NCBI GenBank assembly: GCA_902495155.1
Contig: CABUWD010000048.1
Location: forward strand, 1 to 14,702
DNA length: 14,702 nt
Direction of reading: 5' to 3'
DNA from: an uncultured Collinsella sp.
Lineage (GTDB): Bacteria; Actinomycetota; Coriobacteriia; Coriobacteriales; Coriobacteriaceae
Each line of letters starts with the position of its first letter. Position 1 is the first letter of the stretch. This document shows, piece after piece, positions 1 to 6,628 of this stretch. The translations under genes and the position numbers were made by a program. Below the pieces are notes generated by a model. It saw only the letters and a list, made by a program, of their open reading frames with translations. It was not told the origin of the DNA and did no database searches.

Positions 1-2
1 GC

Positions 3-74
3 GAGGAGCGGATCAAGAAGTCCCTCGGGTGGCTGAGCCCGATGGAGTACCGCAGGAAGCTTGGATACGCCTAG
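3..74 (+). CDS. IS3-family transposase (OrfB), C-terminal end only
   Basis: The frame is open from the window edge and gives 23 residues ending in KSLGWLSPMEYRRKLGYA before TAG at 72-74. The tail K-x-L-x-x-L-S-P-x-E-Y-R is the classic C-terminus of IS3-group integrase-type transposases, where it follows the DDE catalytic core. Only this tail is visible, so I cannot say whether the element is intact or a remnant. It is the only plus-strand gene I can support. The bases just after the stop (about 79-106, ending in a C-run and T-run) are where the right terminal inverted repeat of such an element would lie, but the left end is outside the window and cannot be matched. Confidence 0.75.
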   Translation, partial: EERIKKSLGWLSPMEYRRKLGYA

Positions 75-199
75 GCGCGGTCCAAGAAATCGTCCGCACC
101 CCCTTTTCAAGCTTCCACGGGCCTTTTAGGAACTATTCCACCGCAACTTCCAGGTTGGCCATCCGAAACCGACAGCCTTGGACCGCGAATCCTACTGTT

Positions 200-362
200 C
201 GCCACGAAATGGGCCTATCTACTACGTTTAACCGATTGCCCTCGACCATACCGAAATCCGAAAAATCAATACCGCTGGTAGACGGCTTGCTGATTTTCCG
301 AAAATGCCGCTATGGTCGACCCCTGCGGGCCAAACGTAGTAGATGGGCCGCTTTCGTGGCTC
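200..362. repeat. Long imperfect inverted repeat (about 163 nt)
   Basis: GCCACGAAATGGGCCTATCT followed by ACTACGTTT (from about 200 to 229) is mirrored at about 333-362, where the reverse strand reads GCCACGAAAGCGGCCCATCT then ACTACGTTT. Further in, TCGACCATA near 242-250 pairs with TATGGTCGA near 311-319, and CCGAAAAATCA pairs with TGATTTTCCG-like sequence near 289-300. The pairing therefore continues on and off across the whole 163 nt, centred near 281. It could be a structured RNA or a palindromic mobile element; the sequence alone does not decide. Confidence 0.6.
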
Positions 363-377
363 AGCACCGGACCAGTC

Positions 378-452
378 ATTTAGGGACAGGGCTTTTTTGA
401 CCACATTTGCCAGCCTATCGCTAGAGTAGTCAAAACAGCCCCGTCCCAAATT
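378..452. repeat. Second imperfect inverted repeat
   Basis: ATTTAGGGACAGGGCTTTTT-TGAC at about 378-401 mirrors GTCAAAACAGCCCCGTCCCAAAT at about 429-452, with a few mismatches or wobble pairs and a loop of about 27 nt. It follows the larger palindrome at 200-362 directly and lies inside the same direct-repeat-bounded block. Confidence 0.55.
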
Positions 453-528
453 AGCTACCCCGGCCTTCAATGGGTTCGCAAAAGCCAAACGACAGCCCGT
501 ATTTCACCGCAACTTAGGTGGGGCGGCA

Positions 529-620
529 TCGATTCCCGTCACCCCGTGCACTTACGAAAATGGCTCTGGTCCCAAAAGGAACCAGAGCCATTCATCTATC
601 TTATGGAGCGGGCGACGGGA
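529..620. repeat. tRNA-Gly-end/terminator repeat unit, distal copy
   Basis: This 92-nt stretch is a diverged direct repeat of 729-821, exactly 200 nt away. Read on the minus strand it starts with the last part of tRNA-Gly (TCCCGTCGCCCGCTCCATA). It then has a terminator-like hairpin, a TAAG/GC-containing linker, and ends with an inverted copy of the tRNA T-arm/acceptor sequence (GGGTGACGGGAATCGA). The left inverted copy has diverged (CACCCC for CGCCCG), so this copy looks older or less constrained than the proximal one. Confidence 0.7.
557..592 (-). terminator. Terminator-like hairpin in distal repeat copy
   Basis: On the minus strand, AATGGCTCTGGT pairs perfectly with ACCAGAGCCATT (12 bp, loop about 10 nt) and is followed by TTTT. 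It has the same position relative to the truncated tRNA-Gly end as the terminator at 757-792, so it is probably a duplicated backup terminator. No gene ends directly before it. Confidence 0.6.
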
Positions 621-728
621 AGTCCAAGGGTTTGCTTCGCAAGCCCTTGTTTCGCTGCGGGCCATTGGCCCTTGCGTACTGCGCTGGAAAATACTCACGC
701 ATTTTCTCAGCTTCGCACCCTGCCGGGT

Positions 729-821
729 TCGATTCCCGTCGCCCGGCACGCTTATGAAAACGGCTCTGGCACCAAATGGAGCCAAAGCCGTTAAAACTAT
801 CCTATGGAGCGGGCGACGGGA
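729..821. repeat. tRNA-Gly-end/terminator repeat unit, proximal copy
   Basis: This is the tRNA-proximal copy of the unit repeated at 529-620. Its right end lies inside the 3' end of the functional tRNA-Gly gene. Its left end carries the exact reverse complement: 724-745 and 810-831 form a perfect 22-bp inverted repeat spanning the T-arm and 3' acceptor strand of the tRNA. The terminator hairpin lies between the two arms. The arrangement recalls the rtT repeats downstream of E. coli tyrT, which also begin with a copied tRNA 3' end; that is an analogy, not homology. Confidence 0.75.
757..792 (-). terminator. Rho-independent terminator of the tRNA-Pro/tRNA-Gly operon
   Basis: On the minus strand, AACGGCTTTGGC pairs with GCCAGAGCCGTT (12 bp with one G-U pair) and runs into TTTT. 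It begins 12 nt after the CCA end of tRNA-Gly, the normal place for a tRNA operon terminator. Confidence 0.8.
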
Positions 822-878
822 ATCGAACCCGCGTCATCAGCTTGGAAGGCTGGGGTTCTACCATTGAACTACGCCCGC
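805..878 (-). tRNA. tRNA-Gly (anticodon UCC)
   Basis: The 74-nt minus-strand gene has acceptor strands GCGGGCG and CGCCCGC, discriminator U, and an encoded CCA. The seven-base anticodon loop CTTCCAA is closed by a CAGC/GCTG stem and gives anticodon UCC. The T-arm is GCGGGTTCGATTCCCGT. It reads GGA and wobble GGG codons. It lies 6 nt downstream of tRNA-Pro and shares its promoter. Its 3' third is copied and inverted further downstream. Confidence 0.95.
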
Positions 879-884
879 AAGATA

Positions 885-961
885 TGGTCGGGACGACAGG
901 ATTTGAACCTGCGACATCCTGCTCCCAAAGCAGGCGCGCTACCAAACTGCGCCACGTCCCG
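885..961 (-). tRNA. tRNA-Pro (anticodon UGG)
   Basis: The 77-nt minus-strand gene has acceptor strands CGGGACG and CGTCCCG, discriminator A and an encoded CCA. The anticodon loop TTTGGGA within CCTGC/GCAGG gives anticodon UGG, and the T-arm is CAGGTTCAAATCCTG. It is the first gene of the two-tRNA operon, about 45 nt after the predicted transcription start. Confidence 0.95.
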
Positions 962-1012
962 AAGGTGTTGAGCAGCTAAGGTCTAAACCTTGCGTGTCCC
1001 AAAGCGAAGGAA

Positions 1013-1041
1013 ATTATAGGGGAAACTCCCCGCCTGTGCAA
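1013..1041 (-). promoter_or_regulatory. Sigma-70-type promoter for the tRNA operon
   Basis: On the minus strand, TTGCAC (-35, 1036-1041) is followed after exactly 17 nt by TATAAT (-10, 1013-1018). Transcription should start near 1006. The spacer contains a short perfect palindrome, GGGGA-GTT-TCCCC (1019-1031). The promoter starts only 12 nt after the brnQ stop codon, and no clear brnQ terminator separates the two units. Confidence 0.85.
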
Positions 1042-1052
1042 GCATTGATGCC

Positions 1053-2411
1053 TTAGCTCCTCGAATGTGCAACAAAACGACTATGGAGCAGGCCGATCAC
1101 AAACGCCACCACGGCAACCGGCACCCACGCGGCTCCAATGTCCGTCAGCGGCAGCGCATCGAACGGTAGCCACGCGCCTGCAAAGAACGCATCGCGGACC
1201 GAGGTGATCACGCTCTGCACTGCGACGACGCCGCCGACCCAAACCCACACTTGCGGATGCACGTCGCAAAAACCGTGCACCAGGCCCATAAGTACCAGCA
1301 CGATGGCAACGGGATACAGGGCATTGAGCATAGGCACCGAGAACATAAGGATCACGTCGAGACCCACGTTGGAGAGCACGCACGAAAACGCTGCGAACAC
1401 AAAGGCGAGAATCGCGAAGGGGCGGCGCATGGCCTCCTCGGAAGCCTCCGCTCCCCCTTCGACCACATACGTCTCGCAGAAGTAACGCGAGCAGCAGCTG
1501 ATAAGGCCAATACACACGTTCATGCAGGCGAGGAAAAAGATCGCAAAGACCACGACCGTGCCCGCAAGGCCAAAGTGCATGGAGGCAGAGCGGGCAAGGA
1601 TGGCGGCGCCGTTGGTGGCATCGGGCATCACGGTGCTGAGCTGCGTGCCGGCAAGCGCCAGGCCGCAGTAGATGACGGCCATAAGCACGCCGGCGATCAC
1701 ACCGGAACGCGAAATCTCAAAGGCCACGCGCTTGTCATCGGTAACACCCAGCTCGTGGATGGTCTCGGCGATGATGATGCCAAAGGCAAGCGACGCGAGC
1801 AGGTCCATGGTCTGGTAGCCGGTCAAAAAGCCCTGGACCGCGGCACCGGCATCATAGGGAGCCTGAGGCGCGGCAGCCGGTCCCAGCGGCGAGATCACGG
1901 CAGCACCCACGACTAGCACGATGAGTGCAATGAGCGCGGGGCCCGTAATGCGGCCGAGCACGCGCGTGATGACACCCGGGCGCAGCGTGAGCACAAACGC
2001 GACGACGAAGAACCCGATGGCAAACACCAGACGTGCCGTGCCGAGCGAAACGCCCTCGGGTAGCAGCGGAACCAGCATTTCGAAGGCCGTAGAGCTTGTG
2101 CGAGGAATGGCCAGGCACGGACCGATGGCCAGATAGACCGCCGCAACGAAGAATTCGCCAAACTTGGGATGCACGCGGCCGGCAAGCTCGCGCGCCGTTC
2201 CGGCAAGCGCCACGGCGATAAAGCCCATGACGGGCAGGCCGATGGCAGCTATGAGAAAGCCGAGCATGGCAACCGGCGTGGCAGAGCCTGCCTGCAGCGC
2301 CAGCAGCGGCGGAATAATGAGGTTGCCGGCGCCAAAGAGCATCGAGAACAGGGCGATGCCGACGGTGACGACATGGTCGGAGCGCAGACCGCGCGGGGCG
2401 GATGAAGCCAT
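1053..2411 (-). CDS. brnQ: Branched-chain amino acid transporter, BrnQ/LIVCS family
   Basis: This 452-residue integral membrane protein probably imports Leu, Ile and Val with a cation. Family hallmarks are the N-terminal TVGIALFSMLFGAGNLIIPP segment right after a short cytoplasmic stretch, then about 12 hydrophobic helices across the full length. The size matches BrnQ proteins of about 430-450 residues. I chose ATG at 2411 (MASSAPRG) because AAAGGTG precedes it at a good distance. An upstream in-frame extension would run through the terminator hairpin at 2440-2465 and has no membrane or family sequence. The gene follows the selenium operon but is unrelated to it in function. Its own promoter is not obvious; a TATACT box on the minus strand at 2468-2473, inside the preceding leader, has no good -35. 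Confidence 0.9.
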   Translation of the reverse strand: MASSAPRGLRSDHVVTVGIALFSMLFGAGNLIIPPLLALQAGSATPVAMLGFLIAAIGLPVMGFIAVALAGTARELAGRVHPKFGEFFVAAVYLAIGPCLAIPRTSSTAFEMLVPLLPEGVSLGTARLVFAIGFFVVAFVLTLRPGVITRVLGRITGPALIALIVLVVGAAVISPLGPAAAPQAPYDAGAAVQGFLTGYQTMDLLASLAFGIIIAETIHELGVTDDKRVAFEISRSGVIAGVLMAVIYCGLALAGTQLSTVMPDATNGAAILARSASMHFGLAGTVVVFAIFFLACMNVCIGLISCCSRYFCETYVVEGGAEASEEAMRRPFAILAFVFAAFSCVLSNVGLDVILMFSVPMLNALYPVAIVLVLMGLVHGFCDVHPQVWVWVGGVVAVQSVITSVRDAFFAGAWLPFDALPLTDIGAAWVPVAVVAFVIGLLHSRFVAHSRS

Positions 2412-2430
2412 GAGAGCACCTTTCGAATCG

Positions 2431-2465
2431 AAACAAAAACGGGACGGGCAAAAACACCCGTCCCG
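2431..2465 (-). terminator. Terminator of the dehydratase-selenium operon
   Basis: CGGGACGGG and CCCGTCCCG (2440-2448 and 2457-2465) form a perfect 9-bp stem with an 8-nt loop. On the minus strand it is followed by TTTTTGTTT. It begins 23 nt after the stop codon of the cysteine desulfurase gene and ends 19 nt before brnQ. It would also lie in the brnQ 5' leader if brnQ is transcribed from upstream. Confidence 0.85.
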
Positions 2466-2488
2466 CAAGTATAAACGGTCTAGCAGCT

Positions 2489-3628
2489 TTAGCAGGCTAA
2501 ATCGCGCAAAGCGTCGATCGCGGTGTCGACTTCCTCGTCCGTGTTGAAATACCCAAACGAGAAGCGAACGACACCCTGACGCTCGGTCCCCAGCGCACGG
2601 TGCATGAGCGGAGCGCAATGGGCGCCGGGGCGCGTCGCAATCCCCCACCCTTGCATGAGTGCATCCGAGATCTCGGCCGAATCGATATCGCCCACGTTGA
2701 GCGACACGATCGCAGAGCGCGTCGGCTGGTCAAAGGCACCATAGAGCTTAATCCCCGGAATCTCGCGCACACCGGCAAGGAAGCGATCCGCCAGTGCTCG
2801 CTCGTGTGCCGCAATCGCCTCGACTCCACCCTGGGCCTCGATAAAGTCGAGACCCGCGGAAAGTCCCGCGATGCCGTGACCGTTGAGCGTGCCCGCCTCC
2901 AGGCGCGTGGGCCACTCAAGCGGCTGCAGTGCATCGAAGCTGTGCACGCCCGTGCCGCCCATGGCCCAGGGCGCCACGTCGACACCCTCCGCCACGGCCA
3001 GACCGCCGGTGCCCTGCGGGCCCATCAGCCCCTTGTGGCCGGTAAAGCACACGACGTCGAGCCCCATGGCCTGCATATCGATATGCGCCGTGCCGGCAGA
3101 CTGCGAGGCATCGACGATCACGAGCGCACCGGCCGCATGGGCCATGGCAGCTACGCGTGCAATGTCGACCGCGTTGCCGGTCACATTGGAGGCGTGCGTC
3201 ACCACCACAGCACGCGTGCCCGGCGTGACCAGCTGCTCGAGCTCGTCGTAGTCGAGCACGCCGCTCGCATCGCAACCCGCATGCTCAACCGTCACACCCT
3301 GCTCTGCCGCCAGGCGGTTGAGCGGACGTAGCACCGAGTTGTGCTCAAGCACCGTCGAGACCACGCGGTCGCCGGGGCGCACCACCCCGTTGATGGCGGT
3401 GTTGAGCGCCGCCGTGGAGTTGGGCGTAAAACACACATGGTCCGCCCTCGGGCAACCAAAAAGGCGCGCAAGCTTGGCACGGCAGCCGTGAACGGTGCGG
3501 GCCGCGTCGAGCGCACCCGACGTTGCACCGCGTCCGGCATTGCCGAGCGAGCACATCGCCTGCACCACGGCATCGATGACCGTCTGCGGCTTGTGCATGG
3601 TCGTCGCCGCGTTATCCAGGTAGATCAT
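2489..3628 (-). CDS. Cysteine desulfurase/selenocysteine lyase-like PLP enzyme
   Basis: This class-V aminotransferase-fold enzyme has 379 residues. It should release S (or Se) from Cys/Sec as an enzyme-bound persulfide or selenide. The start reads MIYLDNAATT. The PLP lysine is K199 in CFTGHKG, a cofactor-stacking histidine is H96 in LEHNS, and the mobile catalytic cysteine is C338 in RPGAHCAP. The sequence resembles the desulfurase group that travels with selenium genes and selenium-dependent molybdenum hydroxylases, rather than the IscS housekeeping type. ATG at 3628 has GGGAGGT 7 nt upstream. It overlaps the stop of the DUF3343 gene as ATGA, so translation is probably coupled. It is the last gene of the operon. 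The likely role is to supply Se or S to the carrier protein and SelD next door; this is inferred from context. Confidence 0.9.
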   Translation of the reverse strand: MIYLDNAATTMHKPQTVIDAVVQAMCSLGNAGRGATSGALDAARTVHGCRAKLARLFGCPRADHVCFTPNSTAALNTAINGVVRPGDRVVSTVLEHNSVLRPLNRLAAEQGVTVEHAGCDASGVLDYDELEQLVTPGTRAVVVTHASNVTGNAVDIARVAAMAHAAGALVIVDASQSAGTAHIDMQAMGLDVVCFTGHKGLMGPQGTGGLAVAEGVDVAPWAMGGTGVHSFDALQPLEWPTRLEAGTLNGHGIAGLSAGLDFIEAQGGVEAIAAHERALADRFLAGVREIPGIKLYGAFDQPTRSAIVSLNVGDIDSAEISDALMQGWGIATRPGAHCAPLMHRALGTERQGVVRFSFGYFNTDEEVDTAIDALRDLAC

Positions 3629-3876
3629 CGCACGACCTCCCACATATCAATCACGGTGAAGCCCTCGGTGGGGACGCCTGCCGCGGCGAGTTCGCCGCGC
3701 AGCAGCTCCTCATCGACAGGCAACGCTTTCCACGCCAGACCGCAGCCGGCAGCGACCTCCCCGGGAACGGGAATCGTTCGCCCGGGAAGGCCGCGCTCGA
3801 TGCACAGGGACTCGCACCCCATGGCGGCCGCCGTGGTAGGAAACGTGATGACAAGCGCCGGGCGCTTCTCCCTCAT
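3625..3876 (-). CDS. DUF3343 putative Se/S carrier protein
   Basis: This small 83-residue protein opens with ALVITFPTTAAAMGCESLC and carries the conserved G-C-G turn at residues 44-46 (VAAGCGLAWK). This is the pattern of DUF3343, a family described as a putative Se/S carrier. C45 is the likely carrier residue; C21 and C25 are further cysteines. I prefer ATG at 3876, with GGAG five bases upstream, over the in-frame TTG at 3891. It lies 19 nt after yedF and overlaps the desulfurase start by 4 nt. The tight packing supports a hand-off role between the desulfurase and YedF/SelD. That function is inferred from association, and no reaction is established from sequence. Confidence 0.85.
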   Translation of the reverse strand: MREKRPALVITFPTTAAAMGCESLCIERGLPGRTIPVPGEVAAGCGLAWKALPVDEELLRGELAAAGVPTEGFTVIDMWEVVR

Positions 3877-3895
3877 GGCAACTCCAACCAATACG

Positions 3896-4522
3896 CTACG
3901 GGCGCACGACGCGCACGGCCTGCTCCATCTTCTCCACGATCACGTACATGTTGGTGACCTCGCCCACGGCAAGCTGGTCCTTAATGCCATAGTGGTCGAG
4001 GCAGGTGCCACAGGTAAGAATCTCGACGCCCTGCTCGGCCAGTCCCTTAAGGTCGTCGAGCACCGGAGAGCCCTCGACGGTGAGCTTGGCGCCGCCGTTG
4101 TAGAACAGCATGGTCGCGGGCAGCTCCTCCTGCTGCGTCACGGCAAAGATGAAAGCCTTCATGAGCTTGTGGCCCAGCTCGTCGTCGCCACGGCCCATGC
4201 AATCGGTGTAGACGGAAATGACGAGTTTGCCCTTGCCGGCGCTGGTATCGCAGAAGGCAGCGCCATCCTGCTCGGGATCGGCAACGGCAACGGCGCTAGA
4301 GGTCGCCACGGTCACGTGCCACTCGGCGTCAGAAACCTTCTCGACCGAGGCCGTGCAGCCCTTCTCCTGCGCCATCTTGGAGATGTTCTTGACGGCGGTC
4401 TCGTTGTCGACCGAGGTCACGACGGCGCCCTCGCCATCGAGCTGTTTCAGGGCTTTGAGCGTCTTGACGACGGGCAGCGGGCAGGCATCGCCCATGGCAT
4501 TGACTTCAATCTTGGTAGACAT
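3896..4522 (-). CDS. yedF: YedF selenium metabolism protein (TusA-DsrE fusion)
   Basis: This 208-residue, two-domain cytoplasmic protein has an N-terminal TusA-like domain (about 1-75) with the carrier cysteine C14 in DACPLPVVKTLKAL. Its DsrE/F-like domain (about 98-208) contains VISVYTDCMGRGDDELG and a CGTC motif at 171-174. The fusion defines the YedF family, which is strongly tied to selenium use. It probably relays Se or S as a persulfide/perselenide. ATG at 4522 follows AAAGGA by 8 nt and lies just before the conserved domain; the longer in-frame extension upstream is not homologous and covers the intergenic hairpin at 4544-4559. It lies between selD and the DUF3343 carrier gene. Confidence 0.92.
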   Translation of the reverse strand: MSTKIEVNAMGDACPLPVVKTLKALKQLDGEGAVVTSVDNETAVKNISKMAQEKGCTASVEKVSDAEWHVTVATSSAVAVADPEQDGAAFCDTSAGKGKLVISVYTDCMGRGDDELGHKLMKAFIFAVTQQEELPATMLFYNGGAKLTVEGSPVLDDLKGLAEQGVEILTCGTCLDHYGIKDQLAVGEVTNMYVIVEKMEQAVRVVRP

Positions 4523-4543
4523 AGCAAATTCCTTTCGAAAGAA

Positions 4544-4559
4544 CCGTTCTAGAGAACGG
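4544..4559 (-). other. Small intercistronic hairpin between selD and yedF
   Basis: CCGTTC and GAACGG form a 6-bp stem around a 4-nt loop, 24 nt after the selD stop. It is followed on the minus strand by TTCTTTC, which is too poor in T to be a confident terminator. It may be an RNA processing or stability site. Confidence 0.35.
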
Positions 4560-4583
4560 CAAACAGTTACATAAACGTGCGGG

Positions 4584-5633
4584 CTAGCGAACAACGCGGA
4601 CGGCAGGACCGCCCGGCTCCGCCTCGCACACGCGCCCGACAACGGCCGCGATGCGCCCCTCGGCATGCAGGCGACGCGCAAGCTCATCCGTATCGGCAGC
4701 AGGCGCCGCGATGAGCAAACCACCAGACGTCTGCGGATCGTATAGCGCATCCAGCATGCCAGGCTCCAGGCCCTCGTCGGCAGCCACGCGTGGGCCAAAG
4801 AAGTCCTGGTTGCGGTAGGCGCCGGCGGGGATAATGCCAAGACGCGCCATGTCGAGCACCTGGTCAAAGAGCGGTACCGTTCCCGACGCAAGCTCGATCT
4901 GCACGCCCGAGCCCTCGGCCATCTCGCACGCGTGCCCGATCAGGCCAAAGCCCGTAATGTCGGTGCAGCCGTGAAGCTCAAGTCCCTCGGCCAGACGAAT
5001 CGGGGCCTCGTTGAGGGCGCGCATCGAGTCAAACATGGCTGCGGCCTCGTCCTGCTCGATGAGCTCGCCCATAATGGCCGTGGTGATGATGCCCGAGCCG
5101 ATCGCCTTGGTCAGCAGCAGAACATCGCCTGCGCGTGCGCCGCTGTTGGCGAACATGCGGTCGAGCGCGACAAAACCGCTCACGGACAGCCCGTACTTGG
5201 GCTCGTCGTCGTTGATGGTGTGGCCGCCCGCGATGGAGCAACCCGCCTCGACGCACTTGTCGGCGCCGCCTGCCAGAATCTGACCGGCAACTTCAACGCC
5301 CAGACAACTGGGTATGCAGAGCAGGTTCATAGCATGGCTCGGCCGCCCGCCCATGGCGTAGATATCCGACAGCGAGTTGGCTGCGGCAATCTGGCCAAAC
5401 AGAAACGGGTCGTCGACCATCGGCGGAAAGAAGTCGATGGACTGCACGAGGCCCAGGTTCTCCCCTACGCGGAAGACGCTCGCATCGTCAGAGGTATCGA
5501 ACCCCACGAGCAAGTTGTCGTTATGCACATTGGGTAAATCGCCCAGGACCTGGGCGAGGGCTCCGGGAGCCAACTTAGCGGCTCAACCGCTCGCGGCCGT
5601 CATAGACGTGAGCTTAATCTGATCGTCAGCCAT
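4584..5633 (-). CDS. selD: Selenide, water dikinase SelD, itself a selenoprotein (in-frame UGA, Sec17)
   Basis: SelD makes selenophosphate from selenide and ATP, the Se donor for Sec-tRNA and for selenium cofactors. Read through a TGA at 5583-5585, the gene encodes 349 residues starting MADDQIKLTSMTAASG-U-AAK. The Sec falls at residue 17 and is followed by Lys20, the same positions as the essential Cys17 and Lys20 of E. coli SelD. ATG at 5633 is preceded by AGGAGGT. Downstream family landmarks are FDTSDDASVF, the SIDFFPP metal-binding region, AAANSLSDIYAMGG, DITGFGLIGHACEMA and DPQTSGGLL. The TGA splits the gene for ordinary callers, which would start at an internal TTG (5573) and lose the active site. 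It sits 69 nt after the activase gene and 61 nt before yedF. A TATACT box near 5671-5676 could give an extra promoter but lacks a good -35. Confidence 0.93.
5541..5585 (-). promoter_or_regulatory. UGA(Sec) codon and candidate bacterial SECIS hairpin
   Basis: Downstream of the TGA (5583-5585) two compact stem-loops lie inside the coding sequence. The first pairs GGCTC with GAGCC (5559-5571) around a CCG loop. The second pairs GCCCAG with CTGGGC (5541-5555) around a GUC loop. The second fits the known bacterial SECIS pattern better: a loop starting with G, placed about 33 nt after the UGA. SelB would bind this hairpin with Sec-tRNA. selA, selB and selC are not in the window. Which hairpin is used is inferred. 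Confidence 0.65.
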
Positions 5634-5702
5634 CGATACCTCCTCTCAAACACAAACAATGCATCCCAGTATACGCATGAACGCGCTTCCACGGCCGATA
5701 CA

Positions 5703-6467
5703 TCACCCTAGCGCCTGTGCGCGAATCGCCGCGCCGATCGCTCCGGCAAAGCGAGCCTGGGGCGAGGTGGTCACCGGCGACCCCAGTAGCTCGCCCAACC
5801 GTTCAACGACATAGGCGTTTTCGCACAGACCGCCGGTCAGATAGTACGGGACGCCCGCCGCCTGGCCGGCCATAGTCGCCACGCGCGACACGACGCTTTC
5901 GATCACGCCACGCGCAATGTTCTCGCGCAGCTCGCCACGACCGATCAGGCTGATGACCTCGCTTTCGGCAAAGACCGTGCACATGCTGGATATCTTGGTG
6001 GGCTCACCGGAACGCGCAAGGTCGGCCATCTGCTGCTGGGTAATGCCCAGGCGGTCGGCCATAATCTCCAGAAAGCGCCCCGTGCCGGCGGCGCACTTGT
6101 CGTTCATGGCAAACTTGGCCACGCGGCCACTTTTTAGCTGAATGACCTTGGTGTCCTGGCCGCCCACGTCGATCACGGTGCCGTGGTCGCCAAACAGGCG
6201 CACGGCACCGGTACCGTGACAGGTGATCTCGGTCACGACCTTGTGCGCATAGGGCACGGCGACACGGCCGTAGCCAGTCGCGACCACGCGAACATCGTCA
6301 CCCGTCACGTCATAACCCGCCGCTGCCAGTGCCTCGCGCAGCCGCTCGGAAGCATCGACCGAGGAGAACCCGGTTGGCTGCACGCACGTCCACGCCACCG
6401 AACCCTCCCCGTCGACCACAGCAGCCTTAGCCGCCGTAGACCCGATATCGATCCCGATCCCTATCAT
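5703..6467 (-). CDS. 2-hydroxyacyl-CoA dehydratase/double-cubane reductase activase (YjiL/HgdC-like ATPase)
   Basis: This 254-residue ASKHA-fold ATPase of the BcrAD/BadF/HgdC family couples ATP hydrolysis to one-electron transfer at very low potential onto its partner enzyme. It starts with the phosphate loop IDIGSTAAKAAVVDG. It has CHGTGAV, the VIDVGGQDTKVI motif, NDKCAAGTGRFLE with C125, and SMCTVFAESEVISL with C163. These two cysteines per monomer hold the single [4Fe-4S] cluster at the homodimer interface (C127/C166 in the Acidaminococcus activator). It closes with ARFAGAIGAA. Length is normal for the family. The ATG at 6467 follows a GGGAGAG site. It lies third in the operon, after the two dehydratase-type subunits it should activate. 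E. coli YjiL is the closest protein I recognise by motif. Confidence 0.92.
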   Translation of the reverse strand: MIGIGIDIGSTAAKAAVVDGEGSVAWTCVQPTGFSSVDASERLREALAAAGYDVTGDDVRVVATGYGRVAVPYAHKVVTEITCHGTGAVRLFGDHGTVIDVGGQDTKVIQLKSGRVAKFAMNDKCAAGTGRFLEIMADRLGITQQQMADLARSGEPTKISSMCTVFAESEVISLIGRGELRENIARGVIESVVSRVATMAGQAAGVPYYLTGGLCENAYVVERLGELLGSPVTTSPQARFAGAIGAAIRAQALG

Positions 6468-6519
6468 GGCTCTCTCCCAATCTAAACATCAAAGACAGCG
6501 GCGCGTTCAGGCGCCTTAG

Positions 6520-6628
6520 CTCTAGGTTTCTCAGGTGCCGGAGATTGCCCCGAAAGAGGAGCGCAGCGTACTTTGGGTACGCAAGCGACGGTTTGAGGGG
6601 CAAGATCCGGTGCCTGAGAAAGCTAGAG
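6520..6628 (-). repeat. Palindromic structured element, copy 1
   Basis: Outer arms 6520-6542 and 6606-6628 pair over about 23 nt with three mismatches. An inner stem pairs TTGCCCC with GGGGCAA (6545-6551 and 6597-6603), and a tip hairpin pairs GCGTAC with GTACGC. The core TCAAACCGTCGCTTGC is identical in copy 2 at 7824-7924. The element includes the stop codon of the dehydratase B gene and lies before the activase gene. It may be an RNA stability or processing element, a transcription-tuning structure or an intergenic repeat family. A nearby small stem, GGCGC/GCGCC (6500-6515), is separate. Confidence 0.8.

Larger units (their letters stand above)
134..515. repeat. Non-coding palindromic block bounded by 16-nt direct repeats
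   Basis: TATTCCACCGCAACTT at 134-149 recurs as TATTTCACCGCAACTT at 500-515 (15 of 16 identical). The roughly 350 nt between them hold two large imperfect inverted repeats (200-362 and 378-452). I see no convincing gene: the open frames here lack plausible ribosome binding sites and have low-complexity, palindrome-driven translations. Direct repeats around palindromic DNA, next to a transposase end, suggest a small non-autonomous element or a mosaic of intergenic repeats. Transposition itself is inferred, not shown. Confidence 0.5.

Noticed and set aside
29..400. 123-codon plus-strand frame over the palindromic block
   Set aside because: It starts inside the transposase tail in another frame and runs through inverted repeats; no ribosome site or recognisable domain.
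724..750. T-arm-like sequence on the plus strand as a separate tRNA
   Set aside because: No D-arm, anticodon arm or 5' acceptor strand is found upstream on the plus strand; it is the inverted copy of the tRNA-Gly 3' end.
3341..4552. 403-codon open frame on the plus strand
   Set aside because: It lies opposite the desulfurase, DUF3343 and yedF genes, which have conserved motifs and proper ribosome sites; its translation shows only compositional bias.
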